Shown piece by piece: positions 13,917-22,934 of a DNA stretch of 64,000 nt. The number at the start of each line of letters is the position of its first letter. Positions within the stretch are counted from its first letter, which is position 1. The translations under genes and the position numbers were made by a program. Under the pieces are notes generated by a model. That model had not been told where the DNA came from and searched no databases. It was given only the letters and a program-made list of their open reading frames with translations. This stretch comes from Streptomyces canus (GTDB taxonomy: Bacteria > Actinomycetota > Actinomycetes > Streptomycetales > Streptomycetaceae): contig NZ_KQ948672.1 of NCBI RefSeq assembly GCF_001514145.1, positions 62,001 through 126,000 on the forward strand, written 5' to 3'.

Positions 13917-15587
13917 CTACTCCGCCTGCTTCTGGACGTGACTGTGGCGGTAGTACGCGGCCTTCGACGGCGCGAGCGCCTCCTTGCCGAGGATCAGGTC
14001 GGCGGCCTTCTCGGCGACCATCATCACGGGGGCGTAGATGTTGCCGTTGGTGACGTACGGCATCACGGACGCGTCGACGACCCGCAGGCCCTCCACGCCA
14101 TGCACCCGCATGCTGGCGGGGTCGACGACGGACATCTCGTCGGTGCCCATCTTGCAGGTGCAGGACGGGTGCAGGGCCGTCTCGCCGTCCTTGGCCACCC
14201 ACGCGAGGATCTCCTCGTCCGACTCCACGGCCGGGCCGGGCGAGACCTCGCCGTCGTTGTAGGGGGCCAGGGCGGGCTGGTTGAGCAGCTTGCGGGCCAC
14301 CCGGATCGCCTCGACCCACTCGCGGCGGTCCTGTTCGGTGGACAGGTAGTTGAAGCGCAGCGCCGGGTGTTCCCGAGGGTCCTTGCTCTTGATCTTCACC
14401 GAGCCGATGGCGTCGGAGTACATGGGCCCGACGTGCACCTGGTAGCCGTGTCCACCGGCGGGCACGGAGCCGTCGTAACGGACCGCGATGGGCAGGAAGT
14501 GGAACATCAGGTTGGGGTAGTCCACGTCGTCGTTGCTGCGCGCGAAGCCACCCGCCTCGAAGTGGTTGGTGGCTGCGGGGCCCTTGCGGAACAGCCACTG
14601 CAGGCCGATGAAGGGGGCACGCCATTTCGCGAGATACGGCTGCATCGAGACGGGCTGCTTGCAGGCGTACTGGATGTAGACCTCCAGGTGGTCCTGCATG
14701 TTCTCGCCGACACCCGGCAGGTCGTGGACGACGTCGATGCCGAGCGCGCGCAGTTCCCCGGCGTTGCCGACGCCGGACAGCTGCAGCAGCTGCGGGGAGT
14801 TGATCGCGCCGCCGCACAGGATGACCTCTTTGGCGCGGACCTGCTGGAGTGCGCCCCGGCCTCGCCGGTACTCGACGCCGACCGCCCGCTTGCCCTCGAA
14901 CAGGACGCGGGTGACCAGGGAGCGGGTCCTGACGGTGAGGTTCGGCCGCTTCATCGCGGGCTTGAGATAGGCCTTCGACGCCGAGAGCCGGCGACCGCGG
15001 TGGACGTTGCGGTCGAACTTGGCGAAGCCTTCCTGCCGGTAGCCGTTGACGTCGTCCGTTGGGGCGTAACCCGCTTCCTGCGTGGCCTTGAGGAAGGCGC
15101 CGAAGAGGGGGTTGGACGCCGGGCCTCGTTCGAGGACGAGGGGGCCGTCGTGGCCGCGGAACTCGTCGTCCGGATCGGCCGCCAGACAGTTCTCCATGCG
15201 CTTGAAGTACGGCAGACAGTGCGCGTAGTCCCAGCTCTCCATGCCGGGATCGGCGGCCCAACGCTCGTAGTCCAGGGGGTTTCCGCGCTGGAAGATCATG
15301 CCGTTGATGCTGCTGGAGCCGCCCAGCACCTTGCCGCGGGCGTGGTAGACCCGTCGGCCGCCCATGTGGGGCTCGGGCTCGGACTCGTACTTCCAGTCGT
15401 AGAACCGGCTGCCGATGGGGTAAGTCAGCGCCGCGGGCATGTGGATGAAGACGTCCCACGGGTAGTCCGACCGGCCGGCCTCCAGGACCAGCACCCGGTT
15501 GCCCGGGTCGGCGGAGAGCCGGTTCGCCAGTGCACTGCCGGCCGATCCACCACCGACGATGACGAAGTCGTATTGCTGAGGAGCCAT
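13917..15587 (-). CDS. betA: Choline dehydrogenase (GMC oxidoreductase)
   Basis: FAD-dependent GMC-family enzyme (556 aa) oxidising choline to betaine aldehyde. The ATG at 15587 ([19 protein letters not shown]) follows ACGAGG. The FAD motif lies at residues 8-20, the GMC signature in [20 protein letters not shown], and the active-site His in [12 protein letters not shown], a pattern typical of choline dehydrogenases and oxidases. Length matches BetA. It is divergent from the IclR regulator, with a perfect operator palindrome between them, and followed by the MTHFR gene. Choline oxidase (oxygen as acceptor) cannot be told apart from dehydrogenase by sequence alone. Confidence 0.9.
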   Translation of the reverse strand: MAPQQYDFVIVGGGSAGSALANRLSADPGNRVLVLEAGRSDYPWDVFIHMPAALTYPIGSRFYDWKYESEPEPHMGGRRVYHARGKVLGGSSSINGMIFQRGNPLDYERWAADPGMESWDYAHCLPYFKRMENCLAADPDDEFRGHDGPLVLERGPASNPLFGAFLKATQEAGYAPTDDVNGYRQEGFAKFDRNVHRGRRLSASKAYLKPAMKRPNLTVRTRSLVTRVLFEGKRAVGVEYRRGRGALQQVRAKEVILCGGAINSPQLLQLSGVGNAGELRALGIDVVHDLPGVGENMQDHLEVYIQYACKQPVSMQPYLAKWRAPFIGLQWLFRKGPAATNHFEAGGFARSNDDVDYPNLMFHFLPIAVRYDGSVPAGGHGYQVHVGPMYSDAIGSVKIKSKDPREHPALRFNYLSTEQDRREWVEAIRVARKLLNQPALAPYNDGEVSPGPAVESDEEILAWVAKDGETALHPSCTCKMGTDEMSVVDPASMRVHGVEGLRVVDASVMPYVTNGNIYAPVMMVAEKAADLILGKEALAPSKAAYYRHSHVQKQAE

Positions 15588-15655
15588 GGTGCCTCGTCTC
15601 GCTCGCTCCGTAGATATGCGAGGCATGCTAAACCCGGTAGCGCCATACGCACCAG

Positions 15656-15672
15656 GTTGCGAAGAGCGCAAC
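15656..15672. promoter_or_regulatory. Perfect GTTGC-N7-GCAAC operator between betA and the IclR regulator
   Basis: GTTGC-gaagagc-GCAAC is an exact 17-bp inverted repeat, 69 bp upstream of betA and 66 bp upstream of the regulator start. It is well placed for control of betA and autoregulation. Confidence 0.72.
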
Positions 15673-15700
15673 TTCAGGATCTTGATTTCGGGAACGTTAC

Positions 15701-15738
15701 TTGCAGCGGTGTTGTTTACTACGAGTATAGTTTCACTG
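15701..15738 (+). promoter_or_regulatory. Probable promoter of the IclR gene, leaderless transcript
   Basis: TATAGT at 15726-15731 is a good -10 box, with TTGCAG at 15701 (19-bp spacer) or TTGTTT as a weak -35. The expected start point, 6-7 nt after the -10 box, falls on the GTG at 15738. No ribosome site precedes that codon. Confidence 0.45.
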
Positions 15739-16535
15739 TGAGCAACTACAGCCCTGACACTGAAACGTCGAATTCACATGCCGGCGGCGTGCAGTCGGTG
15801 GACCGCGCCATCAGCGTCCTGGAAATCCTCGCTCAGCGTGGCGAGGCGGGCGTCAGTGAGGTGGCGGGCGAGATCGAGGTGCACAAGTCGACCGCCTTCC
15901 GGCTGCTCGGCGCTCTGGAGGCGCGCGGTCTGGTGGAGCAGGCCGGCGAGCGCGGCAAGTACCGCCTCGGCTTCGGCATCGTCCGCCTGGCCGGCGCGGT
16001 CACGGGGCGCATCGACATCACTCAGCAGGGCCGCCCGGTGTGCGAGCGTCTCGCCGAGGAGATCGGCGAGACGGTCAACATCGCGGTGATGCAGGAGCAC
16101 TACGCGATCAACCTCTACCAGGTGCGCGGCCCGGGCGCGGTCACCGCACACAACTGGGTCGGCCAACTGACCCCGCTGCACGCGACGTCGAGCGGCAAGA
16201 TCCTGCTGGCGTACCTGCCCGCCAAGGAACGCGCCGCACTGCTGACAGAGGCCGGCCTCAAGAAGGTCACACCGCACACGATCACCTCGAAGGCGAAGCT
16301 CGAGAAGAACCTCGCCGAGGCGCGGGACGCCGGCTACGCCTGGACCAAGGAGGAGCTGGAGCTCGGCCTGCACGCCATGGCTGCACCGGTCCTCGACCGG
16401 GACGGAGAGGCCATCGCGGCGGTCACGGCCTCCGGGCCCGCGTACCGGTTCACCGAGGAGCGGATGCGCGAGCTCGCCCCGGTGCTGATCAAGGGCGCCG
16501 AGGAGATCAGTCACCGGATGGGCTATCTGGGCTGA
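15738..16535 (+). CDS. IclR-family transcriptional regulator of the choline/betaine island
   Basis: A 265-aa IclR protein. The N-terminal winged helix-turn-helix runs from [20 protein letters not shown] through [20 protein letters not shown]. The C-terminal effector domain contains [12 protein letters not shown] and [16 protein letters not shown]. The GTG at 15738 is favoured by the promoter geometry. It is the only intact regulator in the first 25 kb, lies centrally, and divides betA from the Rieske oxygenase. IclR proteins bind short palindromes of about this size, so it is the best candidate for the repeated GTTGC-N7-GCAAC sites. Its effector is probably a pathway metabolite (inference). 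Its stop is one base from the convergent Rieske gene stop. Confidence 0.9.
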   Translation: MSNYSPDTETSNSHAGGVQSVDRAISVLEILAQRGEAGVSEVAGEIEVHKSTAFRLLGALEARGLVEQAGERGKYRLGFGIVRLAGAVTGRIDITQQGRPVCERLAEEIGETVNIAVMQEHYAINLYQVRGPGAVTAHNWVGQLTPLHATSSGKILLAYLPAKERAALLTEAGLKKVTPHTITSKAKLEKNLAEARDAGYAWTKEELELGLHAMAAPVLDRDGEAIAAVTASGPAYRFTEERMRELAPVLIKGAEEISHRMGYLG

Positions 16536-16536
16536 G

Positions 16537-17667
16537 TCACCCCTGAGGGGTACCCAGGCGCTCGTTCACCCAGTCATGGAAAGCTCCGATGTGGTGCTCG
16601 CTGGGCACCAGCACGCCACCCTTGGCATACATCCGCGAACTCATCCCGGGCTGCGTACGCTCGCAGGCGTCGAAGTCCTGCTGGTTGACCCGGTGGAAGA
16701 GTTCCACGGACCGGCTGACGTCCTTGCCGCTCTCGACGACGTGCGGGAGGTACAGCCAGTCACACTCGACGATCGTGCGGTCCGCGGACACCGGGTACAT
16801 CCGGTGGAAGATCACGTGGTCGGGCACGAGGTTGATGAAGACCTGGGGCCGGACGGTGATCGCGTAGTAGCGGCGGTCCTGGTCGTCGGCGACCCCGGGA
16901 ATGCGGTCCAGCCCCTCCGAGCCGTCGACCGTGAAGCCCTGGACCTCGTCACCGAACTCCGCGCCGTGACCCACGTAGTACTGGGCGGCGTAGCCGTCCG
17001 CGAACTCCGGGAGCACCTCGGTGAGTTCGGGGTGGATCGTGGCGCAGTGGTAGCACTCCATGAAGTTCTCGATGATGAGCTTCCAGTTGGCCTTCACGTC
17101 GTAGACGATCCGCTTGCCGACAGAGAGGTTGTCGATGCCGTAGCGCTCGATCGACTCGACGTCGCCGAGGCGGGCGACGACCTCACCGATGACCTCCTCC
17201 TCGAAGGAGGGCGGGTTCTCCGCGAGACAGACCCACACATAGCCGAGCCACTCGCGCACGGCCACGCTCACCAGTCCGTACTCGGTACGGCCCACGTCGG
17301 GCATCTTGGTGAGGTTGGGCGCCGCGACGAGCTTGCCGTTCAGATCGTACGTCCAGGCGTGGTACGGACACTGGAAGGCCCGCTTGACCTCGCCGGTCTC
17401 CTCGGTGCAGAGCTTGGCGCCGCGGTGTCGGCACACGTTGAAGTACGCACGGATGCCGTTGTCCCGGGCCCGGGTGACGAGGATGCTCTCGCGGCCCACC
17501 TCGACGGTGCGGAAGGCGCCGGGCTTGGCCAGCTCGGAGGCCCGCGCGACGCAGAACCACATGGTCTCGAATATGTGCTCCTGCTCCTGGGCGAAGAACT
17601 CCGGGTCCGTGTAGGAGGACCCGGGGAGAGTGGCGATCAGGCTGTCCGGCAGGCTGGTCGAGGTCAC
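16537..17667 (-). CDS. Rieske oxygenase, probable glycine betaine demethylase
   Basis: A 376-aa Rieske non-heme iron oxygenase alpha subunit, of the GbcA type that removes one methyl from glycine betaine as formaldehyde, giving dimethylglycine. The GTG at 17667 (VTSTSLPDSLIATL) has GAGGAG 6 nt upstream; an ATG 36 bp earlier has none. The [2Fe-2S] ligands are in CRHRGAKLC and CPYHAWTYD, and the mononuclear iron site in NFMECYHCATIHPEL. Neighbours supplying dimethylglycine oxidase and sarcosine oxidase make betaine the likely substrate; stachydrine or carnitine oxygenases are close relatives. Electron donors are encoded by the ferredoxin and reductase genes just upstream. It has its own operator-bearing promoter. 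Confidence 0.88.
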   Translation of the reverse strand: MTSTSLPDSLIATLPGSSYTDPEFFAQEQEHIFETMWFCVARASELAKPGAFRTVEVGRESILVTRARDNGIRAYFNVCRHRGAKLCTEETGEVKRAFQCPYHAWTYDLNGKLVAAPNLTKMPDVGRTEYGLVSVAVREWLGYVWVCLAENPPSFEEEVIGEVVARLGDVESIERYGIDNLSVGKRIVYDVKANWKLIIENFMECYHCATIHPELTEVLPEFADGYAAQYYVGHGAEFGDEVQGFTVDGSEGLDRIPGVADDQDRRYYAITVRPQVFINLVPDHVIFHRMYPVSADRTIVECDWLYLPHVVESGKDVSRSVELFHRVNQQDFDACERTQPGMSSRMYAKGGVLVPSEHHIGAFHDWVNERLGTPQG

Positions 17668-17734
17668 GGTGCACTCCTCGGGAGAACGTCGTGGAGGGGT
17701 CATTCACGCGCCGGGAAGAGCGACTCCGGACGGT

Positions 17735-17751
17735 GTTGTACATAGAGCAAC
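17735..17751. promoter_or_regulatory. GTTGC-N7-GCAAC operator (one mismatch) upstream of the Rieske oxygenase
   Basis: GTTGT-acataga-GCAAC lies 68-84 bp upstream of the oxygenase start. A related half-site, ctatgtGCAACG, follows at 17760-17771. Confidence 0.6.
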
Positions 17752-17814
17752 GCTGCGTGCTATGTGCAACGCAGCATGGGATGCCGCCGGGGCGGTGTCA
17801 AGATGCGGGCCGCG

Positions 17815-18975
17815 TCAGGCTGCTGTGGCGAGCTGCTTGCGCCAGCGTGTGAACAGCCGCGGCTGGTTCATCCCGAGCACGGCGACCGGGTTCCCGGCCC
17901 GCCGGTAGACGGCCAGGACGTCGCGGTGGTCCGCGGTGCCGGCCTCGACGGTGACGGTGTCCGCGCCGACCGCGTAACCCGCGAACTGGATCTTCACGCC
18001 GTACTGGTCGGACCAGAAGTACGGCGGCCGGGGCACCCCCGGATCCACCGCACCGCCCGCCAGCAGGGTGGCGACCGCGGCATCGGGCCGTTCCCGCGCG
18101 CCGGTCCAGTGCTCGATGCGGCGATGGTGACCCGCGCGCGGGTCGTACCAGTTGGCACAGTCGCCGACCGCTACCACGCCGGCCAGGCTGGTGCGGCCGT
18201 CGGCGCCGCACTTGACGCCGTTGTCGAGGGCGATGCCGGAGCCTTCCAACCACTCGACATAAGGGCGTGCGCCCACACCGACGACGACGATGTCGGCGGG
18301 GATGCCGCGGCCGTCCTCCAGCAGGACGGCGTCGACGCGGGTCTCCCCGCTCAGCCCCTTGACGCCCACACCGCACTCCAGCCGTACGCCGTGGTCGGTG
18401 TGGAGAGAGGAGACGATGGCACCCATGGTCTCGCCGAGCGGTCCGGCGAGCGGTGTCGGGGCGGCCTCGACGACGGTCACGTCGAGGCCGAGGGCGTACG
18501 CGGTGGAAGCGACCTCGGCTCCGATGAAGCCTCCACCGATCACCACCAGCCGTCCTCCGCGGGACAGTTCGTCCCGCAGGGCGCGGGCGTCGTCCAGGGT
18601 GCGCAGGGTGTGCACTCCGGCCAGACCCTCGGAGCCGGGCAGTGTGCGTGCCGCGGCGCCCGTCGCGATGACGACGCCGTCGGCCTGCACCTTCCGTCCG
18701 TCGGCGAGCCGCAGGGTGCGCGCCGCGTGGTCGAGTCCGGTGGCACGGACGCCGAGCAGCCACTCCGCCCGGAGGTCCTCGCCGTCGGCCTCCAAGGCGA
18801 GTTCGGCCTCGCCGAGTGTGCCGGCCAGGAACTCCTTGGACAGCGGGGGCCTGTCGTACGGGCGGTGGAGTTCGTCTCCGATGACGACCAGCCGGCCGTC
18901 GTAGCCCTGCTTGCGCAGTGAGCGCGCCGCCGACAGTCCGGCCAGCGAGGCGCCGACCACGGCGACCGTCCTCAC
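17815..18975 (-). CDS. FAD-dependent ferredoxin reductase
   Basis: A 386-aa NAD(P)H:ferredoxin reductase of the oxygenase-coupled (BphA4/putidaredoxin reductase) type. FAD motif VVGASLAGLSAARSL at the N-terminus, the NAD-binding motif VVIGGGFIGAEVASTA in the middle, and AVGDCANW before the C-terminal domain. The GTG at 18975 overlaps the ferredoxin stop as GTGA, so the two are translated together. It passes electrons to the Rieske ferredoxin and so to the betaine demethylase. Pseudomonas GbcAB uses a single fused ferredoxin-reductase; here a three-component chain replaces it (comparison from general knowledge). Confidence 0.88.
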   Translation of the reverse strand: MRTVAVVGASLAGLSAARSLRKQGYDGRLVVIGDELHRPYDRPPLSKEFLAGTLGEAELALEADGEDLRAEWLLGVRATGLDHAARTLRLADGRKVQADGVVIATGAAARTLPGSEGLAGVHTLRTLDDARALRDELSRGGRLVVIGGGFIGAEVASTAYALGLDVTVVEAAPTPLAGPLGETMGAIVSSLHTDHGVRLECGVGVKGLSGETRVDAVLLEDGRGIPADIVVVGVGARPYVEWLEGSGIALDNGVKCGADGRTSLAGVVAVGDCANWYDPRAGHHRRIEHWTGARERPDAAVATLLAGGAVDPGVPRPPYFWSDQYGVKIQFAGYAVGADTVTVEAGTADHRDVLAVYRRAGNPVAVLGMNQPRLFTRWRKQLATAA

Positions 18976-19334
18976 GCGGGACCCCCGGCGAGCCGGGCCG
19001 AGATGCAGGGCGGCAGGTTGGGCGCGTCGGTGGACACGCGGACATAGATCATGCCGTCCTCTACGAGGATCTCGTGCGTCCGGACCGGGAGTTTGGCCGG
19101 CGGGGCGTCGACCGCGCCGGTCCTCAGGTCGAACTTCGAGGCGTGCAGCGGGCATTCCACCTCGCAGCCCTCCAGCCAGCCGTCGGCGAGCGACGCATCC
19201 TGGTGGGTGCAGGTGTCGTCGATGGCGAAGAGTTCGCCGTCGTCGGTGTGGAACACCGAGACCGGCGGATCGATGTCGAGCCGGTGGGCCTCGCCCGGGG
19301 GGAGATCCTCAAGACGGCACGCGGGAATCATCAT
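18972..19334 (-). CDS. Rieske [2Fe-2S] ferredoxin
   Basis: A 120-aa soluble Rieske ferredoxin with cluster ligands in CTHQDASLADG and CPLHASKFD, the spacing of BphF/NirD-like proteins. Two adjacent ATGs (19334, 19331) follow GAGGTG; the second has the better spacing. It is the first gene of a two-gene operon with the reductase. The perfect-core operator at 19363-19379 lies 29 bp upstream. It is the electron shuttle between the reductase and the Rieske oxygenase. Confidence 0.9.
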   Translation of the reverse strand: MMIPACRLEDLPPGEAHRLDIDPPVSVFHTDDGELFAIDDTCTHQDASLADGWLEGCEVECPLHASKFDLRTGAVDAPPAKLPVRTHEILVEDGMIYVRVSTDAPNLPPCISARLAGGPA

Positions 19335-19362
19335 GACACCTCGGGTGCGTATAACGAAACGG

Positions 19363-19379
19363 ATTGCGGTAAGCGCAAC
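19363..19379. promoter_or_regulatory. TTGC-N7-GCAA operator upstream of the Rieske ferredoxin operon
   Basis: ATTGC-ggtaagc-GCAAC has a perfect TTGC-N7-GCAA core. A second cluster of half-sites (GCGTTGCG and GAGCAAC, 19444-19481) lies further upstream. The gap 19335-19551 holds no gene. Confidence 0.7.
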
Positions 19380-19551
19380 ACCAGTCTGAGGTTGGCCTGA
19401 ACCCTTGTCAAGGCATTCAGAGGCCACTCCGAGGCCGTTCATTGCGTTGCGTTATAAAAAACTCAACTCGCATAGAGCAACAGCAGCCCGCCGCATCGGC
19501 TCGCGGCGCGGCGAGCCGAGGGCGGGCGCTCAACAGGTCGCACGGGGGGCG

Positions 19552-20181
19552 TCAGAAGCCGCGGTCGATCCATTCCTGCAGGTGCGGGGCCTCGGCGGCG
19601 ATGCTGGTCGTGTCCCCGTGGCCGGTGTGCACGACAGTGTCCGTGGGCAGCGTCAGCAGCCGGTCCCGGATCGACTCGACGATGGTAGGGAAGTGGCTGT
19701 ACGACCGCCCTGTCGCCCCTGGCCCGCCGGCGAACAGCGTGTCGCCGCTGAAGAGCGCCGCCAGGGCCGGGGCGTACAGGCAGACCGCCCCGGGGGCGTG
19801 CCCCGGCGTATGCAGCACGGTGAGCTCGACACCGGCCACCGCCAGGCCCTGGCCGTCGGTGAGTTCGGCGTCCGGCGCCCGGTCGGGGTGGGTCTGCTTC
19901 CACAGCGGCAGGTCGTCCGGGTGGAGCAGGACCGGGGCGCCCGTGCGCGCCGCGAGTTCGGGAGCGGCGTCGATGTGGTCGTTGTGCGCGTGGGTGCACA
20001 CGATCGCGATGAGGCGCCGGTCACCGACGGCCTCGGCGATGGCGTCGGCATCGTGCGCGGCGTCGACGACGATCGCCTCGCTGTCGTCGCCGACGATCCA
20101 CACATTGTTGTCGACGTCCCAGGTGCCGCCGTCCAGCGAGAACGTTCCCGAGGTGACGAGGTGTTCGATGCGGGCGGCCAT
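19552..20181 (-). CDS. Metallo-beta-lactamase-fold hydrolase, probable S-formylmycothiol hydrolase
   Basis: A 209-aa metallo-hydrolase of the glyoxalase II type. Metal ligands are in CTHAHNDHID, HTPGHAPG, FSGDTLF and VHTGHGDT. The ATG overlaps the stop of the mycothiol-dependent dehydrogenase as TGATG. The same gene pair is linked in mycobacteria, where the hydrolase is thought to cleave the S-formylmycothiol made by the dehydrogenase. Here it would release formate from the formaldehyde produced by betaine demethylation. Confidence 0.8.
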   Translation of the reverse strand: MAARIEHLVTSGTFSLDGGTWDVDNNVWIVGDDSEAIVVDAAHDADAIAEAVGDRRLIAIVCTHAHNDHIDAAPELAARTGAPVLLHPDDLPLWKQTHPDRAPDAELTDGQGLAVAGVELTVLHTPGHAPGAVCLYAPALAALFSGDTLFAGGPGATGRSYSHFPTIVESIRDRLLTLPTDTVVHTGHGDTTSIAAEAPHLQEWIDRGF

Positions 20182-21266
20182 CAGAGGACCACCACCGAGC
20201 GCAGCACGTCGCCGCCGTGCATCCGCTCGAAGGCCTTCTCGACGTCGTCCAGCGCGATCGTCTCCGTGACGAAGGCGTCCAGGTCGAGCCTGCCCTGGAG
20301 GTAGAGGTCGATGAGCATCGGGAAGTCGCGGGAGGGCAGGCAGTCGCCGTACCAGGAGGACTTCAGGGCGCCGCCGCGGCCGAAGACGTCCAACAGCGGC
20401 AGTTCGAGCTTCATCTCCGGCGTGGGAACCCCGACGAGGACCACCGTGCCGGCGAGGTCGCGGGCGTAGAACGCCTGCTTGTACGTCTCCGGGCGGCCGA
20501 CCGCCTCGATGACGACGTCGGCGCCGTGGCCGCCGGTCAGCTCCCGGATCGCTTCCACCGCGTCGGCGTTCTTCGAGTTGACGGTGTGGGTCGCGCCCAG
20601 CTTCACGGCGGTCTCCAGCTTGCGGTCGTCGATGTCGACCGCGATGACCTTCGCCGCCCCCGCCAGGTTCGCCCCGGCGATCGCCGCGGCCCCGACACCA
20701 CCGCAGCCGATGACGGCGACCGAGTCACCTCGCCCGACGTTGCCGGTGTTGATGGCCGCGCCGATGCCCGCCATCACGCCGCATCCCAGCAGACCGGCGG
20801 CGGCCGCCGATGCGGTCGGGTCGACCTTGGTGCACTGCCCGGCAGCGACCAGTGTCTTCTCCGCGAAGGCGCCGATACCCAGCGCCGGCGACAACTCGGT
20901 GCCGTCGAGCAAGGTCATCTTCTGCTTGGCGTTGTGGGTGTTGAAGCAGTACCACGACTCCCCGCGCCGGCAGGCACGGCACTGACCGCACACCGCACGC
21001 CAGTTGAGGATCACGAAGTCGCCCGGCGCGACGTCGGTGACCCCTTCCCCCACCGACTCCACGACACCCGCGGCCTCATGGCCCAGCAGGAAGGGGAAGT
21101 CGTCGTTGATGCCGCCCTCGCGATAGTGCAGATCGGTGTGGCAGACCCCGCAGGCCTCGATCTTCACCAGCGCCTCACCCGGACCCGGGTCAGGCACGAT
21201 GATCGTTTCCAGGCTGACGGGGGCGCCCTTGCCCCGCGCGACGACAGCACGGACCTGGTGCGTCAT
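20181..21266 (-). CDS. mscR: S-(hydroxymethyl)mycothiol dehydrogenase
   Basis: Zinc-dependent class III-type alcohol dehydrogenase (361 aa) oxidising the spontaneous formaldehyde-mycothiol adduct with NAD. The ATG at 21266 follows GAGGAG. Catalytic zinc ligands lie in [15 protein letters not shown] and GHEAAG, the four structural-zinc cysteines in [16 protein letters not shown], and the cofactor turn in [15 protein letters not shown]. The sequence closely follows actinobacterial MscR. It forms a two-gene operon with the hydrolase and removes formaldehyde released by the Rieske demethylase. Confidence 0.92.
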   Translation of the reverse strand: MTHQVRAVVARGKGAPVSLETIIVPDPGPGEALVKIEACGVCHTDLHYREGGINDDFPFLLGHEAAGVVESVGEGVTDVAPGDFVILNWRAVCGQCRACRRGESWYCFNTHNAKQKMTLLDGTELSPALGIGAFAEKTLVAAGQCTKVDPTASAAAAGLLGCGVMAGIGAAINTGNVGRGDSVAVIGCGGVGAAAIAGANLAGAAKVIAVDIDDRKLETAVKLGATHTVNSKNADAVEAIRELTGGHGADVVIEAVGRPETYKQAFYARDLAGTVVLVGVPTPEMKLELPLLDVFGRGGALKSSWYGDCLPSRDFPMLIDLYLQGRLDLDAFVTETIALDDVEKAFERMHGGDVLRSVVVL

Positions 21267-21301
21267 GGCCACTCCTCGGCTGGTCGAGACTTGAATCAGA
21301 T

Positions 21302-21318
21302 GTTGCTCATTACGGCAC
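21302..21318. promoter_or_regulatory. Near-match operator upstream of mscR
   Basis: GTTGC-tcattac-GGCAC lies 36 bp upstream of the mscR ATG. The left half is perfect and the right half degenerate. Confidence 0.5.
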
Positions 21319-21435
21319 ACATCTCACGTGTCGCAACACAGCATCGTTGAGTGCCGACCGGGGGTCAAGCAGCGCGACAAGGTTCCCGCAGCCGGTCGGG
21401 ATCGCGGCCGGAGCAGCACGAACGCCCGGCGGGGC

Positions 21436-21672
21436 TCAGGGAGCGGAGGTGGAAGTGGACTGCGTAGGTTGTGTGGACTGCTGCGAGTGGTCGGCCTCCG
21501 TGCCATCGGAGGGCGCGCAGGGACCGATGCGGAGTTCGAAGTCGCCGTCGTACTTCTCATGGCCGGCGATGACGGCAGATTCGATGGCTTCCTCGCCTAT
21601 GGGCCCGCGGATGATGAGCGGATCCTGGCGCAGATCTCGGGTGTGTGCGATACACAGGCCGACCATCACCAG
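21436..21672 (-). CDS. Small hypothetical protein
   Basis: A GTG-started reading of 78 aa (VMVGLCIAHTRDLRQDPL..., tail rich in Ser/Thr/Gln). The middle, RGPIGEEAIESAVIAGHEKY, looks conserved-protein-like, with acidic and basic residues interspersed; the tail is low complexity. An upstream stretch in another frame encodes the hydrophobic AAFVVFWGVLND, so the gene may be a truncated or frameshifted longer membrane protein. I do not recognise a family. It lies between the broken pabB and mscR on the same strand. Confidence 0.4.
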   Translation of the reverse strand: MVMVGLCIAHTRDLRQDPLIIRGPIGEEAIESAVIAGHEKYDGDFELRIGPCAPSDGTEADHSQQSTQPTQSTSTSAP

Positions 21673-21756
21673 GGTGAAGGGGGCTGCCGGGAGAATCGTT
21701 CAGCACGCCCCAGAAGACGACGAAGGCAGCGAGACAAGACCCGGCAGGGAGGGCAG

Positions 21757-22864
21757 TCAGCAGCCTGCGCGCGAGGGCGTTCCGGGGCTGGGCAGATACC
21801 CGCCCGACGCCACCCCCAGCAACCGCCGGGCTTTCAGCTGCGTCTCGGCCCACTTGCGCTCGGGGTCGGAACCCCAGGTGATCCCCGCCCCGGTGCCGAA
21901 GCGCAGTGACGGGCCGCCGACAGCAGCGCGGTCGATCCAGAACGTGCGGATACCGACGGCGAGTTGAGCCGTGGAGCGGTCGGCGTCGACCCAGCCGACC
22001 GCACCGCAGTACGGGCCGCGCGGCGCGGTCTCCAGCGCCGCGATGATGCGCAGCGCACTGGACTTGGGGGCGCCCGTGACGGAGCCGGGCGGGAAGGTTC
22101 CCGCGAGCAGCTCCGGCCATCCGGCGTGGTCGGCGAGTTCGCCGCGCACGGTGGACACCAGGTGCACCAGGCCGGGGTGCTCCTCGACGGCGCACAGGTC
22201 GGGAACGGTCACCGAGCCGGTGGCACACACACGTCCCAGGTCGTTGCGGACCAGGTCGACGATCATGACGTTCTCGGCGTGGTCCCTCTCCAGAAGGTCC
22301 GCGGCGGTCCGGCCGGTGCCCTTGATGGGGCCCGACTCCACCGTACGGCCGTCGCGGCGGAGGAAGAGCTCGGGCGAGGCCGTGGCGATCTCCACACCGT
22401 GCGCCGGAAGGCGGACCGTGCCGGCGTAAGGCGCCGGGTTGTCCCGGGCCAGTAACGCCGTGAGAGCGTCGGCGTCCGCCCGTTCCGGGTCGGGCAGCGG
22501 CGCGGACAGGACCCGGCACAGGTTCGCCTGGTACACCTCACCGGCCGCGATGTGCTCGCGGCAGCATCGATTATGCGGCTCCGCCGCGGGGCCGGACCCC
22601 GGCGATGCAGGCGGTCCGGTCGAGGGAGGACGTCCAGGTGTCCGGATGCGGGCCGCGCCACGCCGCGGGCTCGGCGGCGGGCACGGGCGCACGGCGTACG
22701 TCCCCGAAACGCGCGCACACCAGGCGCCCCTCGAAGTCGGCGACCACGGCCCAGAAACCGGTGGAGTCCAGGGCCGCGGGATCGCTGGTCACGTCCCGGA
22801 GATCGGTGGCGAGGAGGTCGCCGAAGCGGGCCATCGGGGCAGGGTCGTACAGCGGGCCGATCAT
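21757..22864 (-). pseudogene. pabB: Aminodeoxychorismate synthase component I, disrupted
   Basis: PabB makes aminodeoxychorismate for folate synthesis. The N-terminal part (from MIGPLYDPAPMARFGDLLA, 22864) reads to a TAA at 22571, after TACIAGVRPRGGAA. The catalytic chorismate-binding part resumes in another frame from about 22570: REHIAAGEVYQANLCRVL, then ASPELFLRRDG, SGPIKGTGRTA, NVMIVDLVRNDLGRV and FPPGSVTGAPKSSAL. The C-terminal part is intact to 21757. About 25 extra nucleotides carrying a GCGGC-TCC-GCCGC hairpin at the junction cause the shift. It lies 70 bp after the formate dehydrogenase gene. Confidence 0.8.
22575..22587. repeat. Short GC hairpin at the pabB frameshift
   Basis: GCGGC-TCC-GCCGC, the same design as the hairpins in the soxD-soxA linker, lies within the extra bases that break pabB. 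Confidence 0.55.
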
Positions 22865-22934
22865 CGGTCACCGCCTCTCCGGCAGGGAACGGTCGGCCGG
22901 CGGGCCGATGCACATCCGCCGGGCGAGAAGTGGG

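Noticed and set aside
12855-15737. Long plus-strand frame running into the IclR gene (1226 codons in total)
   Set aside because: Only the part from 15738 is a protein-like sequence. The rest lies opposite the MTHFR and betA genes and is Arg/Gly/Val-biased shadow.
16533-16560. Possible shared terminator between the convergent IclR and Rieske genes
   Set aside because: A short ACCCCT-G-AGGGGT hairpin is present, but it overlaps the end of the Rieske coding sequence and is too short to call with confidence.
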